Shown here piece after piece: positions 31,620-40,200 of a DNA stretch of 64,000 bases (positions within the stretch are counted from its first letter, which is position 1; the number at the start of each line of letters is the position of its first letter). Location of the stretch: NCBI RefSeq assembly GCF_007829885.1, contig NZ_VIWW01000002.1, forward strand, positions 1 through 64,000, read 5' to 3'. This stretch comes from Streptomyces brevispora (GTDB lineage Bacteria; Actinomycetota; Actinomycetes; Streptomycetales; Streptomycetaceae). The notes under the pieces were generated by a model. The model saw only the letters and a list, made by a program, of their open reading frames with translations. It made no database searches and had not been told where the DNA came from. The translations under genes were made by a program, and so were the position numbers.

Positions 31620-32348
31620 TCAGGCGGGCTGCGTGGCCGAGGCGATCCGCTCGGCGCGCAGCGCCTCGTACCAGCGGTCGTCGGTCGGCGGCAGCGCGTT
31701 CACATCGAGGGCCAGCTTCAGCAGCAGGTCCGCGATCAGCGGGTTGCGGGCCATCACGGGCCCGTGCATGTACGTACCGAAGACGGTGTCGTTGTACGCG
31801 CCCTCGGTGCCGTCCCCGGTGCCGTTGCCCCGGCCGAACTGCACCCGGGCGAACGGGCGTGCCGTAGGGCCGAGATGGGTGACGCCCTGGTGGTTCTCGA
31901 AACCGGTCAGCGGCGGCAGCCCGAGGTGCGGGTCGATGTCCGCGAGTACGTCGCCGACGCACCGGTCGCCCTCGCCGCGGGTGGAGACCACGTCGAGCAG
32001 TCCGAGACCCTGCTCGCGCTCACCGAGGTCGTTGACGAACTCGTGGCCGAGGATCTGGTAACCGGCACAGACCGAGAAGATGATCGCGCCGTTGGACGCG
32101 GCCCGGCTGAGACCGCCGTCGCGGCGCAGCCGTTCCGCGGCGAGCCGCTGCGGACGGTCCTCACCGCCGCCGATCAGATAGATGTCGCCCGACGTGGGAA
32201 CGGGCTGGTCGCTGCGCACGTCGACGCGCGAGACATTGAGACCGCGCTGATGGGCCCGGCGCTCCACCACCAGCGTGTTGCCCTGGTCGCCGTAGGTGCT
32301 CAGCAGGTCCGGGTAGACCCACACCAGCCGCAGGCTGTTGTTGCTCAT
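31620..32348 (-). CDS. gatD: Lipid II isoglutaminyl synthase, glutamine amidotransferase subunit GatD
   Basis: A 242-residue class I (CobB/CobQ-like) glutamine amidotransferase. The catalytic Cys is in FSVCAGYQILGHEF and the His in FGTYMHGPVMARNP. It supplies ammonia to MurT to amidate the D-glutamate of lipid II, a modification needed for efficient cross-linking. It follows murT by 34 bases and is clearly in the same operon. The start is the ATG at 32348 (MSNNSLRLVWVYPDLL). Confidence 0.94.
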   Translation of the reverse strand: MSNNSLRLVWVYPDLLSTYGDQGNTLVVERRAHQRGLNVSRVDVRSDQPVPTSGDIYLIGGGEDRPQRLAAERLRRDGGLSRAASNGAIIFSVCAGYQILGHEFVNDLGEREQGLGLLDVVSTRGEGDRCVGDVLADIDPHLGLPPLTGFENHQGVTHLGPTARPFARVQFGRGNGTGDGTEGAYNDTVFGTYMHGPVMARNPLIADLLLKLALDVNALPPTDDRWYEALRAERIASATQPA

Positions 32349-32382
32349 GCTTCGTCCTCTCCGGAGGGGGCCGGCGCCGGGG

Positions 32383-33621
32383 TCAGTTGCCGACACGACG
32401 GCGCAGATCCTGGAAGGCGGTGTAGTTGGCGATGACCTCGATACGGCCGGGCGGTGCCTGCTGCACGGCCTCGTCGAGGTTCTCGCAGACGCGGAAGTCG
32501 AGACCGGCCACCTCCAGGCGGACCGCGAGGTCCAGCTTGCGGTCGCCGAGCACGAAGATCGGGTGACCCGCGAGCTGGGTGTAGTCCACGTCCCACAGCC
32601 AGGAGGTGTCCGTGCCGTCGGCGCCACGGGCGTTGACGGAGAGGATCACCGGTGTGGGCGGCGGGTCGATCAACGAGAACGTCTCCAGCCAGCCCGCCGG
32701 GTTCTTCGCCAGCAGGAGCCGCAGCTCACGGTCGAGGAAGGTGACCACGTCGTAGCGGCCCGCGACGGCCTGCACGTGGTACATCCGCTCCAGGGCGACC
32801 TGCGGCGGCACCCCGAAGACGGCTGCCACGGCGGCCGAACTGGTGGCGTTGGCCTTGTTGGCGCGGCCGGGCAGCTGGAGGTGGATCGGCCAGGCCGAAC
32901 CGTGCGGGTCCAGCACGTAGTCACCGTGCAGCACCCAGCTGGGCGGCGGGCGGCGGAAACCGCACTCGCCGCAGAACCAGTCGTCGCCGGGGCGCTGCAT
33001 CACACCGCCGCAGGACGGGCAGGACCAGGCGTCGTCCTTCCACGCCTGTCCGGCCGCGACCCACACCACGTTGGGGGAGGAGGACGCCGCCCAGACGATC
33101 AGCGGGTCGTCGGCGTTCGCGATGATCACGGCCTTCGACCCGGACAGTCCCTCGCGCCACTTCTCGGCGAGCATCCGGGTCTCGGCGGCCCGGTCCAACT
33201 GGTCGCGGGAGAGGTTGAGCAGCGCGATCACCTTGGGCGTCGTGTCGCGGGCGACGCCCGCGAGGTACTTCTCGTCCACCTCGATCACGCCGTACTGCGC
33301 GTCCGAGCCGCCGGCCAGGGCCGAGGTGATGCCCGCGGGCATGTTGGCGCCGAGCGCGTTCGACACGACCGGGCCCGCAGCTCGCAGTGCCTCGGCGATC
33401 AGCCGGGTCGTGGTCGTCTTGCCGTTCGTCGCCGACACCAGGATCACGTCCAGGTGCTGTGCCAGCCGCCCGAGCAGGTCGGGGTCGAGCTTGAGCGCCA
33501 CCCGGCCGCCGATCACCGATCCGCTGCCTCGCCCGGCTGCCCGCGACACCGCCGCAGCGGCCTTGCCCGCCGTCACGGCCAGCTTGGCCCGCGGCGACAA
33601 CGGCTCCGTGTTGCCTGCCAT
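32383..33621 (-). CDS. murT: Lipid II isoglutaminyl synthase, ligase subunit MurT
   Basis: A 412-residue Mur-ligase-like enzyme that activates the alpha-carboxyl of D-Glu in lipid II for amidation by GatD. The P-loop is SATNGKTTTTRLI. A four-cysteine zinc ribbon is inserted as CPSCGG and, fourteen residues on, CGECG. The Mur_ligase_C/DUF1727 domain forms the last 110 residues. The ATG at 33621 (MAGNTEPL) is preferred to one 21 bases upstream. Together with gatD it makes the essential MurT/GatD complex. Confidence 0.95.
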   Translation of the reverse strand: MAGNTEPLSPRAKLAVTAGKAAAAVSRAAGRGSGSVIGGRVALKLDPDLLGRLAQHLDVILVSATNGKTTTTRLIAEALRAAGPVVSNALGANMPAGITSALAGGSDAQYGVIEVDEKYLAGVARDTTPKVIALLNLSRDQLDRAAETRMLAEKWREGLSGSKAVIIANADDPLIVWAASSSPNVVWVAAGQAWKDDAWSCPSCGGVMQRPGDDWFCGECGFRRPPPSWVLHGDYVLDPHGSAWPIHLQLPGRANKANATSSAAVAAVFGVPPQVALERMYHVQAVAGRYDVVTFLDRELRLLLAKNPAGWLETFSLIDPPPTPVILSVNARGADGTDTSWLWDVDYTQLAGHPIFVLGDRKLDLAVRLEVAGLDFRVCENLDEAVQQAPPGRIEVIANYTAFQDLRRRVGN

Positions 33622-34116
33622 CGTCCTAGATCCTCCTTGCATCGGTCCTTGCCCAGCCTATCGATGTCCGGCGCGGCGGAGGCACGGCGGCACCGTCCGG
33701 GCCGTGGAGTTACCGTGGAACATGTGGCGGACCAAATAACACCACGTCGCCGATCTGGCAAACATGCAGGTCAGAAGCGGTTCGGTCGTTCGGGGTCGGT
33801 GCCCGGCTTTTTCGTGCCGGGTAGTGCCGACAAACCTGCGCGGTCATTGCCTCTCGTCATCAACTCTCGTCATACCGCCCCATACCTCCCGTGGGGTGCG
33901 TGTATGCACCCGAAGTCCAGGGTTTCGGCAAGGGGCTCCATGTGGCGTGACCGAAATCGGTTCCCCGGCGACCACGGCATGACCGCGGTCGTGCGCCGGA
34001 GTTCCTGAGGGAGTGTCACGGTCTTTCCACCGCGACCGGCCGGCCCGCGGGAGAGCCACATTTCCGCAGGTGACAGCTGTGTGCACGACGTTCCGCGGGA
34101 ACGTACGATGGCGGCC
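33622..34116. other. Intergenic stretch between murT and def
   Basis: About 495 bases between divergent genes. A small hairpin, CCCGGC (33802-33807) and GCCGGG (33816-33821) with a T-rich loop, is visible. No gene of known family was found on either strand. Near the right end lies the palindrome listed separately. Confidence 0.4.
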
Positions 34117-34117
34117 A
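34088..34117 (+). promoter_or_regulatory. 17-bp palindrome and possible leaderless start of def
   Basis: ACGTTCC-GCG-GGAACGT (34088-34104) is a perfect 7-bp inverted repeat. It touches a -10-like TACGAT (34104-34109), and a transcription start seven or eight bases on would coincide with the ATG at 34117. The arrangement looks like an operator over a leaderless promoter, but no regulator can be named. Confidence 0.4.
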
Positions 34118-34662
34118 TGCGAAACCGCCCGATCCCCGGCAGTTCCGGACTCGTCCGGGCCATGAGCCTGCTCGGCGACCCAGTGCTGCACAGCGCGTGC
34201 GACCCGGTCACCGACTTCGGGCCCTCGCTCGCCCAGTTGGTCGAGGACATGTACGCCACGATGTACGAGGCGCAGGGCGTCGGGCTGGCGGCCAACCAGA
34301 TCGGCGTTCCCCTGCGGGTGTTCGTCTACGACTGCCCCGACGACGAGGACGTCCGCCATCTGGGACACCTCGTCAACCCCACCCTCGTCGAGGCGGACGG
34401 CATCTCCATGCGTGGCCCGGAGGGCTGTCTCTCGCTGCCGGGCATCGAGGCCGGCACGCCTCGCTTCGACCACGCGGTCGTCGAGGGGGTGACGGTCGAG
34501 GGCGAGCCGGTTCGGATCAGCGGCACCGGCTTCTTCGCCCGCTGCCTCCAGCACGAGTGCGACCATCTCGACGGCACCGTCTACACCGACCGGCTGACCG
34601 GGCTGCGCAGGGCGCGCGCCCTGCGCGCGGCCCGCCGGGCGCCCTGGGGGCGTACCGGCTGA
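34117..34662 (+). CDS. def: Peptide deformylase
   Basis: A 181-residue Fe/Zn hydrolase that removes the formyl group from nascent proteins. All three motifs are intact: GVGLAANQIG (54-63), EGCLSLPG (102-109) with the metal Cys, and HECDH (146-150) with two metal His and the catalytic Glu. In-frame ATG 34108 and GTG 34081 lie upstream; ATG 34117 is chosen because of the promoter geometry and family length. It stands alone, without the usual methionyl-tRNA formyltransferase neighbour, so it is probably one of several deformylases in the genome. Confidence 0.94.
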   Translation: MRNRPIPGSSGLVRAMSLLGDPVLHSACDPVTDFGPSLAQLVEDMYATMYEAQGVGLAANQIGVPLRVFVYDCPDDEDVRHLGHLVNPTLVEADGISMRGPEGCLSLPGIEAGTPRFDHAVVEGVTVEGEPVRISGTGFFARCLQHECDHLDGTVYTDRLTGLRRARALRAARRAPWGRTG

Positions 34663-34676
34663 CCGGGCAGCGGCGT

Positions 34677-35327
34677 TCAGAACCCGGGTCCGCCGGGGCG
34701 GTCGCCCGCCCCGGCCAGCCTGCCCCACAAGAGATCGGCCAGGCTGCTCACCAACTGAGCTCGTGAGCAGGGGCGTTCACCCAGCCACCAGTCGCCCGCC
34801 GCATGCATCATGCCGACGATGCCGTGGCCCCAGATCCGGGCCATGACCTGGCTGTCCGGCCCGAGGTCCACCCGCTCGGCGATCACCGTGGCGAGCTCCT
34901 CGCCGAGCCGGCGCAGCAGCGGGGCCGAGTGGCGTCCCACGTCGAAGCCCTGCTCGGGTGACGGCACCGCGTCGTCGGACGGGTGCATCAGGAACCGGTA
35001 GACCTGCGGGCGGGCCTCGATCGCGGCGAGGTAGGTGTCGAGTGTCGCCTCGACCCGGGCGCGGCGCTCGGCAGGGGCGTCGAGTGCGGCCCGGAGCGCG
35101 CTGAGCAGCGCGTCGGTGTGCCGCTTGGCCAGGGCGCGGTAGAGACCGCCCTTGTCGCCGAAGTGCCGGTAGAGAATGGGCTTGGTGATCCCGGCCTCCG
35201 CCGCGATGGCGTTCATCGAGGCTCCGGGGCCGTCCCTGAGCACCACGCGGTCGGCGGCCTCGAGCAGCTCGCGGCGGCGGCGCTCGGCCGCGGTGCGCTG
35301 TCGCTCGGCCTGTCGTGTGGTCTCCAT
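34677..35327 (-). CDS. TetR-family transcriptional repressor
   Basis: A 216-residue TetR protein. The helix-turn-helix is about 20-65 (RDGPGASMNAIAAEAGITKP, then ILYRHFGDKGGLYRALA), and an all-helical ligand domain follows. It is divergent from an acyl-CoA dehydrogenase gene, with a large imperfect palindrome between them. A role as repressor of acyl-CoA catabolism relieved by an acyl-CoA or fatty acid is the natural inference. The ligand is not deducible. Confidence 0.93.
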   Translation of the reverse strand: METTRQAERQRTAAERRRRELLEAADRVVLRDGPGASMNAIAAEAGITKPILYRHFGDKGGLYRALAKRHTDALLSALRAALDAPAERRARVEATLDTYLAAIEARPQVYRFLMHPSDDAVPSPEQGFDVGRHSAPLLRRLGEELATVIAERVDLGPDSQVMARIWGHGIVGMMHAAGDWWLGERPCSRAQLVSSLADLLWGRLAGAGDRPGGPGF

Positions 35328-35417
35328 GCGGTTTCTCCCACCCCTGGCCTTGCTTGTACGTCCTGCCTGCGCAACGTAACACCCTGCTCAGTGGTGCGCG
35401 GATAGGCGGCCGACCGG

Positions 35418-35462
35418 TTGACAGAGGCTACTTGCCGGTAACAGACTGTTGTTACCGCAAGT
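35418..35462 (+). promoter_or_regulatory. Promoter and large imperfect palindrome, likely TetR operator
   Basis: A perfect -35 TTGACA (35418-35423) is followed by a long inverted repeat, ACTTGCCGGTAACA (35430-35443) and TGTTACCGCAAGT (35450-35462), differing by one inserted base. The repeat covers the expected -10 and transcription start of the acyl-CoA dehydrogenase gene. Its right half also contains the smaller palindrome TTACCGCAAGTAA. It is the best candidate binding site for the divergent TetR protein. Confidence 0.6.
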
Positions 35463-35499
35463 AACGAATGACTTTTGACGGCAGTACGTGGAGGGGAAA

Positions 35500-36729
35500 A
35501 TGGCCGAGTTCACGCTCGAGCTCAACGACGACCAGAAGCAGGTCCGTGACTGGCTTCACGGCTTCGCCGCGGATGTGATCCGTCCGGCCGCTTCGGAGTG
35601 GGACGAGCGTGAGGAAACGCCCTGGCCCGTCATTCAGGAGGCGGCCAAGGTCGGCATCTACTCGCTCGACTTCTATGCCCAGCAGTTCTTCGACCCGACC
35701 GGCCTCGGCATCCCGATGGCGATGGAGGAGCTGTTCTGGGGCGACGCGGGCATCGCCCTGTCGATCGTCGGCACGGGCCTGGCGGCCGTCGGCGTCCTCG
35801 CCAACGGCACCGAGGAACAGATCGGCACCTGGATCCCGCAGATGTACGGCGACGCGAACGACGTGAAGGTCGCCGCCTTCTGCTCCTCCGAGCCCGACGC
35901 CGGCTCCGACGTCGCCTCGATGCGCACCCGCGCCGTCTACGACCAGGCCAAGGACGAGTGGGTGCTCAACGGCACCAAGACGTGGGCGACCAACGGCGGA
36001 ATCGCCAACGTCCATGTCGTGGTCGCGGTCGTCGACGCGGAGGTCGGCTCGAAGGGGCACGCTTCCTTCATCGTTCCGCCGGACACCCCCGGACTCTCCC
36101 AGGGCCAGAAGTTCAAGAAGCATGGCATCCGGGCCTCGCACACCGCCGAAGTCGTCCTGGAGGACGTGCGCGTACCGGGGCACTGCCTGCTCGGCGGCAA
36201 GGAGAAGCTCGACCAGCGCCTCGCGCGGGCCCACGAGCGCGCCGCCTCCGGTGATGGCGAGCGTGTGAAAAACGCCGCGATGGCCACGTTCGAGGCGTCC
36301 CGCCCGGCCGTCGGCGCGATGGCGGTCGGCACCGCCCGTGCCGCGTACGAGGTCGCGCTCGACTACGCGAAGACCCGGACCCAGTTCGGCCGCCCGATCA
36401 TCGACAACCAGGGCGTCGCCTTCCAGCTCGCCGACATGCGCACCCAGATCGACGCGGCCCGGCTGCTGGTCTGGCGCGCCTCCTGGATGGCAGCCGCCGG
36501 CAAGCCGTTCGAGTCCGCCGAGGGCTCCATGTCCAAGCTGTACGCGAGCGAGACCGCCAAGAAGGTCACCGCGCAGGCCATCCAGATCCTCGGCGGCAAC
36601 GGCTTCACCCGTGAGTACCCGGTGGAGCGCATGCACCGGGATGCCGCGATCTACACGATCTTCGAGGGTACGAGCGAGATCCAGCGCCTGGTGATCGCCC
36701 GCACGCTCTCCGGGATGCCCATCCGCTGA
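35500..36729 (+). CDS. Acyl-CoA dehydrogenase
   Basis: A 409-residue FAD enzyme that introduces the alpha-beta double bond in acyl-CoA. The N-terminal helical, central beta and C-terminal helical domains are all present. Markers are FCSSEPDAGSDVASM, LNGTKTWATNGGIAN, ILGGNGFTREYPVERMHRDA and the catalytic-Glu segment FEGTSEIQRLVIAR. The ATG at 35500 follows a GAGGGG ribosome site; a GTG 12 bases earlier is in frame but less likely. Chain-length preference is unknown. Probably controlled by the adjacent TetR protein. Confidence 0.95.
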   Translation: MAEFTLELNDDQKQVRDWLHGFAADVIRPAASEWDEREETPWPVIQEAAKVGIYSLDFYAQQFFDPTGLGIPMAMEELFWGDAGIALSIVGTGLAAVGVLANGTEEQIGTWIPQMYGDANDVKVAAFCSSEPDAGSDVASMRTRAVYDQAKDEWVLNGTKTWATNGGIANVHVVVAVVDAEVGSKGHASFIVPPDTPGLSQGQKFKKHGIRASHTAEVVLEDVRVPGHCLLGGKEKLDQRLARAHERAASGDGERVKNAAMATFEASRPAVGAMAVGTARAAYEVALDYAKTRTQFGRPIIDNQGVAFQLADMRTQIDAARLLVWRASWMAAAGKPFESAEGSMSKLYASETAKKVTAQAIQILGGNGFTREYPVERMHRDAAIYTIFEGTSEIQRLVIARTLSGMPIR

Positions 36730-36749
36730 CGGCTCCGGTCCGTACGTCC

Positions 36750-36792
36750 CAGGCCCCTGTTTCCCGCCGCACCGGCGGGAAACAGGGGCCTG
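36750..36792 (+). terminator. Terminator hairpin after the acyl-CoA dehydrogenase gene
   Basis: A 20-bp perfect stem (arms 36750-36769 and 36773-36792) with a three-base loop CAC, starting 21 bases after the stop codon. This is a strong factor-independent-type hairpin without a clear T-tract. Confidence 0.88.
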
Positions 36793-36884
36793 TCCGTTGT
36801 GTCGGCCGGATGGTGTGGTGTGCTTGCCGTGCCCCTGTAGATTTCCCGTGAAGATCATGACCGGCTGACGGAGAAGACCAACCC

Positions 36885-37283
36885 ATGCCGAAGTTCACCG
36901 CGGGGCGCGCCGTGGCCGCTGCCGCCGCCGCGTTCGGGCTGGTCATCGCCGCGCAGGGCACGGCCCCCGCCGCGCCGAAGCCGATCGAGGCGACCTTCGG
37001 CGGTCACGGTGAATGGAACCCCGACCCCTACGGCGGCATCCCCGGCGACTCGATCCGCGCCTGTGACACGACGGCGGACGGCTGGGGGATCGAGGTGAAG
37101 CTCGACATCGGCCGCGACGGAACCTGGGACCGGACCGCGAGCACGCGCGGTCACGACTCGCCGTACTGCAGCCCGTGGAAGAGCGGCAACATCAAGGAAG
37201 GCACACCCGTGAGCATTCAGGTGGCGAATGTGAGCGGCGGTGTCGCCTACCCCAAGGGCTCACTCCTGCTCAGCCACGCCTGA
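36885..37283 (+). CDS. Secreted hypothetical protein
   Basis: A 132-residue protein with a clear signal peptide (residues 1-30, cleavage near TAPAAPKP). The mature part of about 100 residues contains two cysteines (RACDTTADG and SPYCSPWKS) that could form a disulfide. A pattern of alternating hydrophobic residues suggests a small beta-sandwich. I do not recognise the family. It stands alone with its own ribosome site (GGAGAAG) and is followed by the convergent glutathione peroxidase gene. Confidence 0.8.
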   Translation: MPKFTAGRAVAAAAAAFGLVIAAQGTAPAAPKPIEATFGGHGEWNPDPYGGIPGDSIRACDTTADGWGIEVKLDIGRDGTWDRTASTRGHDSPYCSPWKSGNIKEGTPVSIQVANVSGGVAYPKGSLLLSHA

Positions 37284-37337
37284 GAGGCTGCCGGGTGACC
37301 GGCGATCACCGGTTCGCAGACCACCCGACAGCTGCTG

Positions 37338-37826
37338 TCAGGCGGGGAGCTGGGCCTCGATGGCCGTGACGAGCTCCGGGGCCTCGGGCTCCGTACCGGG
37401 ACGGATCCGGGCGACCGGCTCGCCCGCCGGGGAGATCAGGAACTTCTCGAAGTTCCACTTGATGTCACCGGCCTCGCCGTCCGCGTCCGCGAGCCGCACC
37501 AGTTCCGCGTAGAGCGGGTGTCGGCCCGCGCCGTTGACGTCCGTCTTCGCCAGCAGCGGGAAACTCACCCCGTACGTCGCGGAGCAGAACGCCTGGATCT
37601 CCTCCGAGCTTCCCGGCTCCTGGCCGGCGAACTGGTTGCACGGCACGCCGAGCACGGTGAACCCCCGGTCCCCGTACGTCTTCTGGAGCCGCTCCAGGCC
37701 GGCGTACTGCGGAGTCAGCCCGCACTTGGAGGCAACGTTCACCAGCAGAACGGCCTGCCCCCGATAGGCGCCCAGCGTGGTCGGCTCGCCGGTCAGGGTG
37801 TGGAGCGGGATGTCGTACAGCGTCAT
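37338..37826 (-). CDS. Glutathione peroxidase-family thiol peroxidase
   Basis: A 162-residue thioredoxin-fold peroxidase. The peroxidatic residue is Cys35 in NVASKCGLTPQY, where animal enzymes have selenocysteine. Gln69 (FAGQEPG) and Trp124-Asn125 (WNFEKFL) complete the catalytic tetrad. Actinomycetes lack glutathione, so the reductant is probably thioredoxin or mycothiol-linked. The ATG at 37826 (MTLYDIPLHTL) is the family start. Single gene, convergent with the secreted protein. Confidence 0.94.
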   Translation of the reverse strand: MTLYDIPLHTLTGEPTTLGAYRGQAVLLVNVASKCGLTPQYAGLERLQKTYGDRGFTVLGVPCNQFAGQEPGSSEEIQAFCSATYGVSFPLLAKTDVNGAGRHPLYAELVRLADADGEAGDIKWNFEKFLISPAGEPVARIRPGTEPEAPELVTAIEAQLPA

Positions 37827-38046
37827 GAGGCTCTCCTCGTAAGTGGCTTCCACAACCATTCTTACGCCCCCAGGTCCCCCCTTATGCCCACAGGTTCATC
37901 GCCGCGAAGCCGATCGCCCGGCCATCCGGGTCCGGCGGACGGCATCGCCGAGCACGGCACCGGCCTGAGTGAGCCGGGGCACTCGTGGACCGCGGCATGA
38001 CCGTGACGGGCGCGCTGCGCGCCGGAACCGCGGCGGCCCTCGTCGC

Positions 38047-38613
38047 CTACAAGGACGTCGACGGGCTAGCCGACCGAGCCGGCGGGGTCCCGCCCGGGCC
38101 GACCGCCTTGTAGTAGAGAGTGGTCGGCTTGAGAACACCCGCCGGGTCACCGGCGTAGTCCGGGACGGACCCGCACTCGGTCCAGCCCGCCGAGCGGTAG
38201 AGCCGCTCGGCAGGACTGCCGCTCTCGGTGTCCAGGACGAGCAGTGTGACGCCGGCATCGGCCGCCGAGTGCTCGACCGCGTCCAGCAACGAGCGGCCGA
38301 GACCCCGGCCCTGCGCCGACGGACGGACCATCAGCTTGGCGACCTCCGCGCGATGGCGGGCGTTCGGCAGCAGTGCCCGGACCAGACCGATGGTCCCGGC
38401 GATCCGCTCACCGTCCCGGGCGATCCAGACCTGATGGTGCCCGGCAGCCACGGACTCGGCCCGCTCCCGCCACCAGCAGGCTGCGGCGCCCCGGTCCAGC
38501 GGCGCGAGGAATCCCACGGAGGACCCGCCGTCAACGGTCTCCACCAGGAGCGCGGCCAGCTCATCGGCGTAGGTGACCAGTTCGGGTCCGGACACCTGGA
38601 CGATCTCGGTCAT
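38047..38613 (-). CDS. GNAT-family N-acetyltransferase
   Basis: A 188-residue acetyltransferase with the acetyl-CoA loop VRPSAQGRGLGRSLLDAVE (about 97-115) and a C-terminal LYRSAGWTECG segment. It lies 13 bases after the XRE-cupin regulator gene on the same strand, so the pair forms an operon. Such regulator-acetyltransferase pairs are common in Streptomyces; the acetyl acceptor is unknown. The C-terminal dozen residues (Gly/Pro/Ser-rich) are likely disordered. Confidence 0.9.
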   Translation of the reverse strand: MTEIVQVSGPELVTYADELAALLVETVDGGSSVGFLAPLDRGAAACWWRERAESVAAGHHQVWIARDGERIAGTIGLVRALLPNARHRAEVAKLMVRPSAQGRGLGRSLLDAVEHSAADAGVTLLVLDTESGSPAERLYRSAGWTECGSVPDYAGDPAGVLKPTTLYYKAVGPGGTPPARSASPSTSL

Positions 38614-38626
38614 GCGGCAGGTCCTT

Positions 38627-39208
38627 TCACGGCAGAACGATCATCAGTGCGTACCGGACCCTTGCCGGGCCCGGACAGTGGAAACGCGAAGGGCCGCGGA
38701 GCCGGAATCGCAGACAGTCGCCGGTACGGACGGTGTGCACGGTGTCGTCGACGGTGATCTCGACCGCTCCCTCCAGGACCCAGATGTGCTGCTCCAGGCC
38801 GGGGACGGGCGGGTTCTCGTACGCGATCGTGGCACCCGCGTCGAGTGCCCCCTCGATGACCTCCGCGCGCAGTCCGGCATGCGGCGGTGAGACCGACCGG
38901 CGCACGAAGCCGGCCTCCTCGTCCCGCCACACCGTCTGCTGCCCGGCGGGCACCAGCCGCGGTGGTTCCGCCTCCACCTCCAGCAGCAGCCGCGACATGG
39001 TCCGCCCGTGGACGGTGCACAGCCGGCCGAGCAGGGCGGCGGTCGGACTCAGCTCGCCGCGCTCCAGCCGTGAGAGCGTCGAGCGGCTCACCCCCGTACG
39101 CTGCGCCAGCTCCTCCAGCGACCAGCCGCGCTCGGTGCGGAGCTCGCCCAGCCGTGCCGCGAGCCTGGCATCGACGGTGCCGGGCTCGGCGCCCTCCACG
39201 TCTCTCAC
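38627..39208 (-). CDS. XRE-family regulator with C-terminal cupin domain
   Basis: A 193-residue regulator. An N-terminal helix-turn-helix (about 15-70, RGWSLEELAQRTGVSRSTLS then RLERGELSP) is followed by a cupin small-molecule-binding barrel (about 115-190, with GLEQHIWVLEGAVEI and VRTGDCLRFRL). These proteins act as autoregulated repressors that sense a metabolite. It heads the operon with the GNAT gene. Upstream, TTTC-GA-GAAA near 39228-39237 is a possible autoregulatory site. Confidence 0.93.
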   Translation of the reverse strand: MRDVEGAEPGTVDARLAARLGELRTERGWSLEELAQRTGVSRSTLSRLERGELSPTAALLGRLCTVHGRTMSRLLLEVEAEPPRLVPAGQQTVWRDEEAGFVRRSVSPPHAGLRAEVIEGALDAGATIAYENPPVPGLEQHIWVLEGAVEITVDDTVHTVRTGDCLRFRLRGPSRFHCPGPARVRYALMIVLP

Positions 39209-39373
39209 AGCAGAGATCCTATCTCCATTTCGAGAAAACCTGGCTGGGGTTCCCGTCCGGGGATTCCGTCGTCGTGCCGGTCGGCTGCTCTCATGACACG
39301 CTTGGCACCGGGGGAAGGTCCGGCCGGGCCTGTCGGGCCCAGCCGGACGGCTCTGCTACCCGAGGAGGCCGAC

Positions 39374-39811
39374 ATGGCCAGTACCGGCAGCCAACCGCGA
39401 GCGGCACACCGCACCGCCCCGAACTCACGACATCCCTTCGAGACGGGATGGACCGTCTTCGCCGCGGTTCTGATGATCTTCGGCGGGATCATGGCGATCT
39501 TCCAGGGGATCTCGGCCATCGCCAAGGACGACGTCTTCGTCACCACGCGCAACTACGTCTTCCAGTTCGACCTGACCGGCTGGGGCTGGATCCACCTCAT
39601 CCTGGGCATCGTGATCGTCCTCGCCGGCTTCGCGTTGTTCACCGGCGCGGCATGGGCACGAGCCGTCGGTATCGTCCTGGCCGGACTCGGCGCGCTCGCC
39701 AACTTCATGTGGCTGCCGTACTACCCGCTGTGGTCCATCGTGCTCATCGCCATCGACGTCTTCATCATCTGGGCGCTCTGCGCGGGACCCGGAATGCGGG
39801 AGAACGCCTGA
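39374..39811 (+). CDS. Small integral membrane protein (DUF7144-like)
   Basis: A 145-residue protein with four predicted membrane helices: WTVFAAVLMIFGGIMAIFQG, WIHLILGIVIVLAGFALFTG, AVGIVLAGLGALANFMWLP and IVLIAIDVFIIWALC. These follow a polar N-terminus of about 25 residues. I recall this family in actinomycetes as DUF7144; function unknown. The ATG at 39374 has a strong GAGGAGG ribosome site, and an earlier ATG at 39293 is less likely. Monocistronic by appearance. Confidence 0.85.
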   Translation: MASTGSQPRAAHRTAPNSRHPFETGWTVFAAVLMIFGGIMAIFQGISAIAKDDVFVTTRNYVFQFDLTGWGWIHLILGIVIVLAGFALFTGAAWARAVGIVLAGLGALANFMWLPYYPLWSIVLIAIDVFIIWALCAGPGMRENA

Positions 39812-39906
39812 CGGCACGGCGGCAGCCGAACGAGGCGGTATCCATCGCAAGCGGTATCCGCCATGGGGTGACGGTTCGAGAGCCGGGTTCTTGAGAGGAT
39901 CGGGCC

Positions 39907-40143
39907 GTGGAGTCCTTCGAACCGTCCCCCGCGACCGCGACCGAGACCGAGCCGCTGCCCGGCACCACCAAGGCCACCGGCCGCCGTCAAGTGCGCTGCC
40001 GACTGTGCGGACGCCCGCTCACCGGAACGGCATCGCGCCGAACCGGCCTCGGCCCCGCCTGCGACGCCAAACTGCACCCGGCGCCGCCCGACATCCGCAC
40101 CCGACGTCACGAGGTCGCGCAGGACCCGCTGCCCGGCACCTGA
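39907..40143 (+). CDS. Small zinc-ribbon protein (DUF6011-like)
   Basis: A 78-residue protein with a treble-cysteine motif, CRLCGRPLTGTASRRTGLGP, followed by ACD, as in the DUF6011 family. The flanks are low-complexity and Pro/Thr-rich. It starts at GTG 39907. Likely a small metal-binding protein; function unknown. It is followed by a long terminator hairpin. Confidence 0.8.
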   Translation: MESFEPSPATATETEPLPGTTKATGRRQVRCRLCGRPLTGTASRRTGLGPACDAKLHPAPPDIRTRRHEVAQDPLPGT

Positions 40144-40155
40144 GCCGTCGGGCAG

Positions 40156-40198
40156 GCTCCGGCAGCTGAGCCGTCACTGACGGCTCAGCTGCCGGAGC
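40156..40198. terminator. 43-bp near-perfect palindrome, bidirectional terminator
   Basis: Two exact 21-base arms (40156-40176 and 40178-40198) surround one central base. It is placed between the zinc-ribbon gene and the end of the convergent thioesterase gene. It has the same design as the palindrome at 15798-15848. Confidence 0.85.
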
Positions 40199-40200
40199 TG

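Noticed and set aside
34098..34109. GGAACGTACGAT considered as a LexA (SOS) box ahead of def
   Set aside because: Only one half-site (GAAC) matches; the second GTTC half is absent, so the longer palindrome to its left is the better explanation.
37860..38046. Short protein-like fragment between glutathione peroxidase and the GNAT gene (MTVTGALRAGTAAALVAYKD)
   Set aside because: It is only about 25 residues before a stop, has no ribosome site and matches no family I know; it could be a gene remnant but cannot be supported.
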